From UBA10649 sp963842725 (lineage in GTDB: Bacteria; Actinomycetota; Actinomycetes; S36-B12), in the NCBI GenBank assembly GCA_963842725.1, contig CAWJHN010000004.1, forward strand, positions 1 to 64,000: a DNA stretch of 64,000 bases, written 5' to 3'. Numbering within the stretch: the first letter of the stretch is position 1; each line of letters opens with the position of its first letter. The notes under the pieces are model-generated. The model ran no database searches. It was not told where the DNA came from and saw nothing but the letters and a program-made list of their open reading frames with translations. Shown in pieces: positions 8,237-16,314 of this stretch. Made by a program: the position numbers and the translations under genes.

Positions 8237-9282
8237 CCCGCCTCCTGAAGCATCGACTCTTCTGGCCAATCGTGGCGCTGATAGCACTGATCGTTATCAA
8301 CACGATCGCACGACCCCAGTTCATCTCGATCACCGTTCGCGACGGACAGCTGTACGGCGCGCTGATCGACGTCCTGCGCAACAGCGCCCCTCTCATGCTC
8401 GTCGCCCTTGGCATGACGATCGTGATCGCCACTCGTGGAATCGATCTGTCCGTGGGCGCCGTGATGGCCGTCTCCGGCGCCGTGGCGCTCACGATCATTG
8501 ACAGCTCGGGGGACCCCAACAGCCTCGGCATCGTGGTGGTCGCGGTGGTCACCGCCACGCTCGTCGGACTGGTCCTGGGAGCGTGGAACGGACTCCTCGT
8601 GGCCCGGTTGGGGATCCAACCGATCATCGCCACGTTGGTACTCATGCTCGCCGGGCGGGGCGTGGCTCTGCTCATCACGGGTGGATTCATCACCACCGTG
8701 AACAGTGAGCCATTCGAGTACCTCGCCACTGGGTACCTCTTCGGGCTGCCCTTCGCATTCATCATCTCGCTGGCTGCGATCGTCCTCATATCGATCTTCG
8801 AGCGGCGCACCGCCTTGGGCATGCTCACCGAGGCGGTGGGCATCAACCCGGAGGCCAGTCGCCTGGCCGGAGTTCGCGCACGCGGAATCATCTTCACGGC
8901 CTACATGCTGAGCGGACTCCTCGCCGGCATCGCCGGCATCCTCTACAGCTCGAACATCAGGGCCGCCGACGCGAACGCGGCGGGACTGTTCATCGAGCTC
9001 TACGCCATCCTGGCGGTGGTCCTCGGTGGCACGTCGTTGCAGGGCGGCAAGTTCAGCATCGCGGGAACCGTGATCGGCGTGCTGATCATCCAGACCTTGG
9101 ACTCGACCATCTTGTTCCTGGGGGTCCCGTCGGCGCAGAGCCCCGTGTTCTTCGCGCTGGTTGTGGTGCTGGTCGTGGTCGTTCAGTCGCCCAGGCTGCG
9201 GCTCCACCGGCGGAAGCAGACGACCGAGACGGGTGCGCGCCAGTCGGCCGACACGGCGACCAAGGTGGAGGCGGGGGCATGA
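8233..9282 (+). CDS. ytfT: Sugar ABC transporter permease, YtfT-like
   Basis: A 349-residue inner-membrane permease of the ribose/galactofuranose type with about eight to ten hydrophobic segments. The conserved segment MTIVIATRGIDLSVGAVMA near residue 60 and the coupling region AVVLGGTSLQGGKFS near residue 265 are characteristic. The C-terminus is charged and cytoplasmic. Overlaps: GTGA with the ATPase upstream and ATGA with the second permease downstream. Two different permeases in one operon is the YtfT/YjfF arrangement. Confidence 0.88.
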   Translation: MTRLLKHRLFWPIVALIALIVINTIARPQFISITVRDGQLYGALIDVLRNSAPLMLVALGMTIVIATRGIDLSVGAVMAVSGAVALTIIDSSGDPNSLGIVVVAVVTATLVGLVLGAWNGLLVARLGIQPIIATLVLMLAGRGVALLITGGFITTVNSEPFEYLATGYLFGLPFAFIISLAAIVLISIFERRTALGMLTEAVGINPEASRLAGVRARGIIFTAYMLSGLLAGIAGILYSSNIRAADANAAGLFIELYAILAVVLGGTSLQGGKFSIAGTVIGVLIIQTLDSTILFLGVPSAQSPVFFALVVVLVVVVQSPRLRLHRRKQTTETGARQSADTATKVEAGA

Positions 9283-10298
9283 CCACGCTGGACAAGCGGG
9301 AGACGACGAGCGCGGGCTTCCGGCAGGCCAATGACCGCTTCCTGAGTCGGCACGCCTCGCTCGCGCCGACCTTTGCGGCTCTGGCGGTCCTGGTGCTGCT
9401 GCTGGTGGCCGCGCAGATCTACTTCGGCAACTTCATCACGCCGCGCAACATGTCCGCGCTCCTTCTCGACAACGCCTACCTGATGGTCATCGCCGTCGGC
9501 ATGACCTTCGTGATCCTGACGGCCGGGATCGATCTCTCCGTGGGCTCCGTCATGGCCTTCACGGGAATCCTGCTGGCCTTTCTGCTGGCAGACGGGCTAC
9601 CTGCTGCGATCGCCGTGCCGATCATCCTCGTGGCGGGTGCCGTGATCGGACTCATGATCGGCATCCTCGTCCAGTACTTCGACGTCCAGCCGTTCATTGC
9701 ATCGCTGGCGGGACTCTTCCTGGCCCGCGGTCTTGCCTTCGTGGTGAGCCTCTCGTCGGTCCGAGTCGACGACCCGGCCGTCCTATGGCTCCAGTCCACT
9801 CGGGTGAAGCTCGGCGACTGGTACATCACCCCGACCGGCATCATCGCGCTTCTGACCGTTGCGGTAGGAGCCTTTGTCCTGCAGTACACGCGGTTCGGAC
9901 GCACCGTGTATGCGATCGGCGGCAACGAGCAGTCCGCTCGACTGATGGGCCTCAAGGTGGCCCGCACCAAAGTGCTTGTCTACCTGATCTCAGGGACGCT
10001 GGCCGGACTCGCGGGCCTGATCCTCACCGCCTACTCCGGTGCCGGCTATCCGAGGAACGGAATCGGCACCGAGCTCGACGCGATCGCAGCGGTCGTCATC
10101 GGTGGCACCCTCCTGTCGGGTGGCCGAGGCTACGTGATCGGCTCCATGATCGGAGTCTTCGTCTACGGCACGATCAAGACGATCATCTCGTTCCTCGGTG
10201 CCGAGCAGTCCTGGATGCAGATCATCGTCGGCGGGCTGCTGCTCCTGTTCATCCTGGTCCAGCGATTCATCGTGGCACGCACGGAGCGGCGCGAATAG
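9279..10298 (+). CDS. yjfF: Sugar ABC transporter permease, YjfF-like
   Basis: The second permease of the importer, 339 residues, probably a heterodimer with the preceding gene product. It shows MTFVILTAGIDLSVGSVMAF near residue 72, several long hydrophobic helices and the coupling segment AVVIGGTLLSGGRGYVIGS near residue 270. YTRFGRTVYAIGGNEQSARLMG is the cytoplasmic loop typical of this class. Its TAG stop is immediately followed by the next ATPase gene. Confidence 0.88.
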   Translation: MTTLDKRETTSAGFRQANDRFLSRHASLAPTFAALAVLVLLLVAAQIYFGNFITPRNMSALLLDNAYLMVIAVGMTFVILTAGIDLSVGSVMAFTGILLAFLLADGLPAAIAVPIILVAGAVIGLMIGILVQYFDVQPFIASLAGLFLARGLAFVVSLSSVRVDDPAVLWLQSTRVKLGDWYITPTGIIALLTVAVGAFVLQYTRFGRTVYAIGGNEQSARLMGLKVARTKVLVYLISGTLAGLAGLILTAYSGAGYPRNGIGTELDAIAAVVIGGTLLSGGRGYVIGSMIGVFVYGTIKTIISFLGAEQSWMQIIVGGLLLLFILVQRFIVARTERRE

Positions 10299-11888
10299 TT
10301 GGGTCCGGCGGGCGTCGCGTTGCCGGCCTCCGCGCCCACCGACGACAATGTGCGGGTGAACCCGTCGCGACCACTGCTCGAAGTCACGGGGGCGACAGTG
10401 CGATTCGGGGCGGAGACGGCGCTCGACGACGTCAGCTTCCGGATGTTCCCGGGTGAGGTGCACTCACTCATGGGGGAGAACGGCGCAGGCAAGTCGACCC
10501 TGGTCAAGGCGATCACCGGCGCCCTGCCACTGGAGTCGGGCGTAGTGCGCTTGGCAGGAGAGGTCGTTTCCTTCGCCACGCCTCATGCGGCTCAGCGAGC
10601 CGGCATCAGCACGGTGTACCAGGAGATCGAACTGCTGCCGAACCTGTCGGTTGCGGAGAACATCGCTCTCGGGAGGGAGGGACGCAGATTCGGTGTCATC
10701 GACTGGCGCGGGATGAGGCGAGCCGCGGCGACGGTGCTGCGCGAACTCGGGCTGGACATCGATCCGGGTTCCCTGCTTGGGACCCATCCGGTGGCCGTCC
10801 AGCAGCTCGTCGCGATCGCTCGGGCGATCTCCACCGACGTGAAGGTGCTCGTCCTCGACGAGCCGACCTCAAGCCTGGATGTCAACGAGGTCGCCGAGCT
10901 CTTCCGCGTGATCCGCGAACTCAAGGACAGGGGTGTCGCCATTCTATTCGTGTCGCACTTCCTGGATCAGGTCTACCAAGTCTGTGACCGGATAACCGTG
11001 CTTCGCGACGGGAGACTCGTCGGCGAGTACCAGACGGCCGAGCTGCTTCGCGTGGATCTCGTGCAGAAGATGCTGGGCCATGAGGTCACCGACTATCGGG
11101 TCGCGCCAAGCAACCCTGCGCCGCAGGGTGACTCGCCCGCCTTCTTCAGCGCTCGAGGCGTGACTGTCGCCCCGGGAATCGCAGACGCCGATGTGGACAT
11201 CGCTGAGGGAGAGGTGCTTGGCCTGGCGGGGCTTCTCGGCTCGGGGAGGACTCCGCTTGCGCGTGCGCTGACCGGTGCGGATCGGCTCCAGTCGGGCATC
11301 ATCCGGATCGAGGAACGCGACGAGCACCTGTCGACGCCCCGCCGGGCGATGTCGCTCGGCGTCGTGTACTCGCCGGAGAATCGACGCACCGAGGGGATCA
11401 TCAGCGAGCTCACCGTCCTGGAGAACATCACCCTGTCGTTGCAGGCTCAACGCGGGTTCCTGCGCCGGATCCGCACCGCACGTCAACGTGAGCTGGCGGC
11501 CAGTTGGGTCGAGGCGCTGGATATCCGGCCGCCAGACCTGGACCGGCCGGCCGGCCAGCTGTCCGGCGGCAACCAGCAGAAGCTGCTGCTTGCGCGACTC
11601 CTTGCGGTCTCTCCGCGAGTGCTTGTGCTGGACGAGCCGACGCGGGGCATCGATGTCGGCGCGAAGGTTGAGATCCAGAACCTCGTGGGCGAACTTGCGA
11701 GCAACGGCTTGTCCGTGGTCTTCGTGTCCGCGGAGCTCGAAGAGGTTCTTCGTGTTGGCGATCGCGTCACCGTCCTGAGGGACGGAAGGATCATCGAGAC
11801 GGTCCGGTCAGCGGACACGTCCGTCGATCAGCTTCTTGCCCTCGTGGCACGTGCATCCGTCCCGCAGGCCGAGGTGGGGCATGGCTGA
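10299..11888 (+). CDS. Second sugar ABC ATP-binding protein (paralogue)
   Basis: A second complete double ATPase of about 510-529 residues, paralogous to the one at 6683 and similarly organised. Walker A is GENGAGKST, Walker B is VLVLDEPTSSLDVN, the second half has LSGGNQQK and VLVLDEPTRGIDVG, and its own second-half Walker A is degenerate (GLLGSGRTP). The TTG directly after the permease stop gives the longest form. GTG codons at 10350 and 10356 sit closer to the conserved LLEVTGATVRFG strand and may be the real start; no strong ribosome site is visible. Two ATPase genes for one permease pair is unusual. Confidence 0.85.
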   Translation: MGPAGVALPASAPTDDNVRVNPSRPLLEVTGATVRFGAETALDDVSFRMFPGEVHSLMGENGAGKSTLVKAITGALPLESGVVRLAGEVVSFATPHAAQRAGISTVYQEIELLPNLSVAENIALGREGRRFGVIDWRGMRRAAATVLRELGLDIDPGSLLGTHPVAVQQLVAIARAISTDVKVLVLDEPTSSLDVNEVAELFRVIRELKDRGVAILFVSHFLDQVYQVCDRITVLRDGRLVGEYQTAELLRVDLVQKMLGHEVTDYRVAPSNPAPQGDSPAFFSARGVTVAPGIADADVDIAEGEVLGLAGLLGSGRTPLARALTGADRLQSGIIRIEERDEHLSTPRRAMSLGVVYSPENRRTEGIISELTVLENITLSLQAQRGFLRRIRTARQRELAASWVEALDIRPPDLDRPAGQLSGGNQQKLLLARLLAVSPRVLVLDEPTRGIDVGAKVEIQNLVGELASNGLSVVFVSAELEEVLRVGDRVTVLRDGRIIETVRSADTSVDQLLALVARASVPQAEVGHG

Positions 11889-12891
11889 GCAGAAGCCGGA
11901 GCGGGCTCCGAACATCTTCGATGTCGCACGGTTGGCCGGCGTCTCACATCAGACCGTTTCGCGGGTCATGAACGGCCTGCCCAACGTCCGGCCCGCCACG
12001 CGCGAGCGGGTGGAGCGCGCCATCGTCCAGTTGCGCTACAGCCCATCGCCCCAGGCTCGGGCGCTCGTCACGCGCCGCACGCGAACCCTCGGGCTCATCA
12101 CGCCGAGCGTCGAGGATCACGGTCCGAACGTGATCGCCATGCACTTCAACATGGCGGCGCGCACCGCTCGCTACAGCGTCGACAGCGTGAGCGCCCCGGG
12201 GGACGATCCTGCAGCGGTGAGAGCCACAGTGGAGGCATTGCTGCGTCAGCGAGTCGACGGGATCGTGCTGATCGTCATCGACAGCACCGTGCTGGAGATG
12301 GTCCGGGGGCTCGACCTCGGGGTCCCGGTGGTCGCGTCTGCCTCGACCCAACGGCGCAGCCCGATGCTGGTGTCGATCGACCAGTACCGTGGGGCGCGAT
12401 CGGCTGTTCGGCACCTCGCCGAGCTAGGTCACCGGCGGATCTACCATGTGACGGGCCCAGCCCGTGCCACCGACTCCCTCGAGCGGGTTCGCGGGTGGCG
12501 TGACGAGTTGACGGAGTGGAGGTTGAGCGCTCCCGAACCTCTGAGCGGAGACTGGACGGCCGGTTCCGGATATCAGGTCGGCAGGGACATGGCCATCGAG
12601 CCGGGTGATGCCGTCTTCGCGTCGAATGACCTCATGGCGATCGGCCTGATGTCCGCGTTGCGCGAACGGGGGTTGTCGGTGCCGTCGGATGTCAGCGTGG
12701 TCGGCTTCGACGACATCCCCGAGACGGCCTACCTGTATCCGCCTCTGACGACCGTGCATCAGGACTTCTCGGCCCTTGGCGAAGTGATGATGCAGAAGGT
12801 GCTCGTCGCTCTCGAGGAGCACGAGCCGATCACGACGGATACCCCGCTGCCTACCCGTCTTGTGGTTCGTGAGTCGACACGCGTGCGCTGA
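11881..12891 (+). CDS. LacI-family transcriptional regulator of the sugar operon
   Basis: A 336-residue repressor. The N-terminal helix-turn-helix reads FDVARLAGVSHQTVSRVMNG with the hinge VTRRTRTLGLI following. The remainder is a periplasmic-binding-protein-like effector domain ending in the usual VGFDDIPETAYLYPPLTTV and LVVRESTR. The ATG at 11881 overlaps the end of the second ATPase gene by 8 bases, so it is co-transcribed with the transporter. It probably binds the palindrome at 5461-5478 and is induced by the transported sugar (inference). Confidence 0.9.
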   Translation: MAEQKPERAPNIFDVARLAGVSHQTVSRVMNGLPNVRPATRERVERAIVQLRYSPSPQARALVTRRTRTLGLITPSVEDHGPNVIAMHFNMAARTARYSVDSVSAPGDDPAAVRATVEALLRQRVDGIVLIVIDSTVLEMVRGLDLGVPVVASASTQRRSPMLVSIDQYRGARSAVRHLAELGHRRIYHVTGPARATDSLERVRGWRDELTEWRLSAPEPLSGDWTAGSGYQVGRDMAIEPGDAVFASNDLMAIGLMSALRERGLSVPSDVSVVGFDDIPETAYLYPPLTTVHQDFSALGEVMMQKVLVALEEHEPITTDTPLPTRLVVRESTRVR

Positions 12892-13084
12892 CGGTGGCTC
12901 AGGCGAAACCCAATCGTGTTGGAGGCGAGGCGGCAACGCCTTGGCCGGGAAGAGAGGTCACGAGGCTGGTTCTTGCATGGCCCTTTCCTGACGGGCCCGG
13001 GTGGATCTGCGAGGGTCCGGGTGGGCCGGAATCCGGTGCAATCGTTTGATTTCCGGTGATGTGCGGTGTGATCGGGACGGCCTT

Positions 13085-13121
13085 GATTCCGTAGGTTCGG
13101 GGTTCGAGCCCCCGGCGACCC
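13085..13121 (+). other. tRNA 3'-half-like fragment (possible attachment-site scar)
   Basis: The stretch around GGTTCGGGGTTCGAGCCCCC resembles the variable loop, T-arm (GTTCGA loop with a G/C stem) and 3' acceptor strand of a tRNA. I cannot find a matching 5' acceptor strand, D-arm or anticodon arm upstream. Such 3' pieces are left where elements integrate into tRNA genes. Apart from this fragment, I see nothing gene-like in 12892-13387. Confidence 0.4.
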
Positions 13122-13334
13122 GCTTCCTGAAATACATTTCGGGACAGGCACTTTCGGCCGTCACCAGATGTCAACGGCTCTACAGGTCCGGAGACCGTCA
13201 GGCGAACCTGGGCCTCTGGACCATCGCCCGGGACCGCCTGACCCTCGACCCCGAAGGACGGATTGCGGCTCGTGGATAGCGCCTCATCGACGTGGCGAGT
13301 GGGTAGTCTTCAGTGACGGTCGACCCGACCCCTG

Positions 13335-13358
13335 GGACGGTCGGCCAGGGGACCGTCC
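13335..13358 (+). repeat. Short hairpin upstream of the epimerase gene
   Basis: GGACGGTC (13335-13342) and GACCGTCC (13351-13358) form a perfect 8-bp stem with an 8-base loop, 29 bases before the epimerase ATG. It could be a regulator site or an mRNA leader hairpin. There is no U-run to suggest a terminator. Confidence 0.35.
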
Positions 13359-13387
13359 GACCGCGACTAGGGAATCCGGTGGTAGCC

Positions 13388-14245
13388 ATGAAGCGCATGC
13401 TGGGCGTCAACACGTGGGTATGGGTCTCGCCGCTCACCGACGAGAACATCGGTGAACTGCTGACTCGTATATCCGATTGGGGCTTCGAGTCGGTCGAGCT
13501 GCCCCTGGAGTACGCGGGCGCGATCAGCGATGACGTCGCGTCGCATGCCCTTGCGGAGACGGGGCTGACGCCGTACATCGTCGGCGCCATGGCACCGGGT
13601 CGCGATCTCGTCCGCGCCGAGCCCGATGCCGTCCGTGCGACCCAGGACTACCTGCGCGAGCTGGTGCGCTTCGCGAGCGTGGTGGGCGCCCCCACCGTGG
13701 CGGGGCCGTTGTACAGCGCTGTCGGGCGGGTGTGGCGGATGGACGAGGCCGAGCGTGTCGCGGCCTACGCCGAGCTACGCGAGAACTTGGCCCCGGTCGT
13801 TGAATACGCGGCTTCCGTGGGCGTGGTCGTCGGCATCGAGCCTCTCAACCGCTACGAGACGAGCCTGATCAACACGGTGGAGCAGGCCCTTGATGCACTC
13901 GGTCCGCTGCTCGGCCCGAACCTCGGCATTGCTCTCGACACCTACCACATGAACATCGAGCAGCGCTCGAGCGTCGAGGCCGTGCGAGCGGCTGGCAGTC
14001 ACGTCGTGCACGTACAGGTCTGCGGCAACGATCGGGGTGCCCCCGGGAACGACCAGACACCATGGGTGCCCCTGCTGGCAGCCCTCGACGACGTGGGATA
14101 CCGGGGGCCGTTGAACATCGAGAGCTTCACCGCCGACAACGAGAGCATCGCCACCGCTGCCTCCATCTGGCGCCCGCTCAGCCCCACGCAGGACCAGCTC
14201 GCCACCGACGGGCTTGCGTTCCTTCGCTCCATGCAGGCCGAGTAG
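13388..14245 (+). CDS. Sugar 3-epimerase / sugar-phosphate isomerase family (TIM barrel)
   Basis: A 285-residue xylose-isomerase-like TIM barrel. VGIEPLNRYETSLINTVEQAL near residue 145 is the metal-binding segment (Glu) seen in D-psicose/D-tagatose 3-epimerases, and LDTYHMNIE and LNIESFT supply further metal ligands. The ATG at 13388 fits the family N-terminus (MLGVNTWVW). An in-frame extension to 13313 has a composition unlike the rest and was not chosen. It is followed after 2 bases by an oxidoreductase gene, so the two form an operon next to the sugar transporter. The substrate is not known. Confidence 0.8.
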   Translation: MKRMLGVNTWVWVSPLTDENIGELLTRISDWGFESVELPLEYAGAISDDVASHALAETGLTPYIVGAMAPGRDLVRAEPDAVRATQDYLRELVRFASVVGAPTVAGPLYSAVGRVWRMDEAERVAAYAELRENLAPVVEYAASVGVVVGIEPLNRYETSLINTVEQALDALGPLLGPNLGIALDTYHMNIEQRSSVEAVRAAGSHVVHVQVCGNDRGAPGNDQTPWVPLLAALDDVGYRGPLNIESFTADNESIATAASIWRPLSPTQDQLATDGLAFLRSMQAE

Positions 14246-14247
14246 TC

Positions 14248-15375
14248 GTGGCGGGCGGTCGCACATTCACCGTCGCAGTCGTGGGCCTCGGGTTCGGTGC
14301 GGAGTTCGTCCCCCTGTGGCAGAAGCATCCGAGCACGAGTTGCGTCGCGATCTGCCAGCGCGACGCCCGCAAGCTCGCCGCCGTCGGTGACGTCTTCGGG
14401 GTCGAGCAGCGGTATACGGACTTCGCGCAGGTCCTACAGGATCCCGCGGTCGACGTGGTGCACATCAACAGCCCCATCCCGGACCACGCCTGGATGAGTA
14501 TCGCCGCGCTGAAGGCGGGCAAGCACGTCGCGTGCACAGTGCCGATGGCGACGAGCATTGCGGACTGCCGCAAGATCGTCCAACTCGTCGAGCGCACCGG
14601 CCTGACGTACATGATGATGGAGACGGTGGTCTATTCCCGCGAGTACCTCTACATGAAGCAGATGCTCGACTCGGGGAAGCTGGGCAGGCTGCAGTTCGTC
14701 CAGGCCAGCCATCAGCAGGACATGGATGGCTGGCCCGACTACTGGCCGGGCCTGCCGCCAATGTGGTACGCCACCCACTGCGTCGGGCCCGTTGCCGGCC
14801 TGATCGGCCAGCCGGCCGAGTACGTGAGCTGCTTCGGATCGGGCACGATCCGCGAGGAGCTCGTCGGGCGCTACGGCTCGCCCTTTGCGGTGGAGACGGC
14901 TCACATCAGGTTCCGCGACAGCGACGTGGCCGGCCGGGTCGTCCGCAGCCTCTTCGACACGGCTCGCCAGTACCGCGAGAGTATTGACGTGTATGGGTCG
15001 GCGAAGGCTGTCGAGTGGCCCCTGGTGGAGGGCGAGCCGCTCATCGTCCATTCAGCGAAGCGTCCCGAGCCGAAGATCCCCAAGCGCGTCGTGTGCCCGG
15101 ACTTCGCCGGGCGCCTGCCGCGCAGCATCGCGCCCTACACGACGAGCGGCGTCTACGACGGTGGCAAGAAGACGCACCTCAGCTTCACGCAGGGAGGCGG
15201 CCACGGAGGCAGCCACCCGCACCTGGTCCACGAGTTCGCGTCGGCGCTGGTGGCCGGACGTGACCCGTTCCCGAATGCTGTTCAGTCCGCCAACTGGACC
15301 TGCGTCGGGCTGTCCGCGCACGAGTCCGCGCTCAAGGGCGGCGCGATCGTCAGGCTCCCCGCCTTCACCCTGTAG
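14248..15375 (+). CDS. Gfo/Idh/MocA-family NAD(P)-dependent oxidoreductase
   Basis: A cytoplasmic sugar or inositol-type dehydrogenase of 375 residues. The N-terminal Rossmann motif is VVGLGFGAEFVPLW, and KAGKHVACTVPMA contains the conserved Lys of the EKP-like motif, here C-T-V-P rather than E-K-P. The C-terminal half has HLVHEFASALVAGRDPFPNAVQSANWTC, the family helix. The GTG at 14248 is 2 bases after the epimerase stop and matches the domain start. The departure from EKP suggests a divergent subfamily; I cannot name the substrate. Confidence 0.82.
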   Translation: MAGGRTFTVAVVGLGFGAEFVPLWQKHPSTSCVAICQRDARKLAAVGDVFGVEQRYTDFAQVLQDPAVDVVHINSPIPDHAWMSIAALKAGKHVACTVPMATSIADCRKIVQLVERTGLTYMMMETVVYSREYLYMKQMLDSGKLGRLQFVQASHQQDMDGWPDYWPGLPPMWYATHCVGPVAGLIGQPAEYVSCFGSGTIREELVGRYGSPFAVETAHIRFRDSDVAGRVVRSLFDTARQYRESIDVYGSAKAVEWPLVEGEPLIVHSAKRPEPKIPKRVVCPDFAGRLPRSIAPYTTSGVYDGGKKTHLSFTQGGGHGGSHPHLVHEFASALVAGRDPFPNAVQSANWTCVGLSAHESALKGGAIVRLPAFTL

Positions 15376-15525
15376 TCGTAGCCGGTGGTGGCGTCAGCCT
15401 GGACGCGGCCGACGCAGCTGAACCGCTTGCCGTACCGCTGCCCGAGGAAGTCGGTGATCTCGAGGCCGTCCCTGAGGGTCGGCATCCCTTGCGGCACGCT
15501 TGAGCGCCGATTGGATTCGGATCAC

Positions 15526-16128
15526 CTAGTCGTGGACGCCGAACTGACCGCGGTGCACGACGGATTCGACCACTCGGCGGCGCGCCTCGACCGCGGCCGC
15601 CTGCGGCGGCGTATCTGGCGCGCGGTGCCCGACCGTGATGCCTCCGATGGGCGCATAGTCGCTGGGGATGTCGAACTCGGTTCGGAACGGTGCCAGTTGG
15701 TCCGGTTGGATGCCGAAGAAGCATGCGTCCAGGCCTTCGTCCACGGCGGTCAGCAGTATCAGCAGTGAGGCCATGCCCGTGTCGATGAACCAGTAGGGCG
15801 CGGGCCAGTGGGCCTCGGCCCGGTCCTCCCAGCCCTTGTCCGGCTCGGCATACCGCTCAAGGTAGGTGGCCTTGTGCGCTAGCGGCACGACGACAAGGGG
15901 CGCGAGCTGCATCGTCGGCGTCTGCTCGACGCGCGTCGGGACGAACCGCCAGAATCGTGATCGGTCCTCGGCCGTGGTGAGCACTAGGAAGGCCCATCCC
16001 TGCGAGAAGCCGGCCGAGGGGGCGCGTAGCGCGGAGGACAGAATCCGTTCGATGGCGTCGAGTGAGATCGACTCGTCGGTGTAGTGACGGATCATTCGAC
16101 GGCGGCGTATGACCTCGGTGAACTCCAT
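15526..16128 (-). CDS. Nitroreductase-family FMN oxidoreductase
   Basis: About 200 residues. The start MEFTEVIRRRRMIRHYTD carries the RRR/RxxRxY FMN-phosphate-binding signature. APSAGFSQGWAFLVL is the second FMN segment, and GLDACFFGIQPDQ and GGITVGHRAPD are the C-terminal elements. It is expected to be a homodimer that reduces nitro compounds, quinones or a cofactor precursor. The ATG at 16128 is chosen because it abuts the conserved start; an in-frame ATG at 16161 would add 11 residues. No ribosome site is clear. It stands alone between convergent genes. Confidence 0.8.
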   Translation of the reverse strand: MEFTEVIRRRRMIRHYTDESISLDAIERILSSALRAPSAGFSQGWAFLVLTTAEDRSRFWRFVPTRVEQTPTMQLAPLVVVPLAHKATYLERYAEPDKGWEDRAEAHWPAPYWFIDTGMASLLILLTAVDEGLDACFFGIQPDQLAPFRTEFDIPSDYAPIGGITVGHRAPDTPPQAAAVEARRRVVESVVHRGQFGVHD

Positions 16129-16314
16129 GCGAGCGAGTCTGGCATGACGGCCTGTTTCCATTGACAGCCTCGGGTATCTCAGTTGCGGTGGGCAGGACCC
16201 TTTCCCCACCCAGCCCGATGTGGTTCAGGACCGTGCAGGAACCGACCTATCCGAGGCCGTGACCAGTCGGTGATCGACCGGGGCACCGTCTTGGCGCCGA
16301 GACTCCATGAGTCC

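Noticed and set aside
12899..13174. Leftward small frame containing GGRGLEPRTYG
   Set aside because: This is the antisense of the tRNA-like T-arm, a known source of false small proteins.
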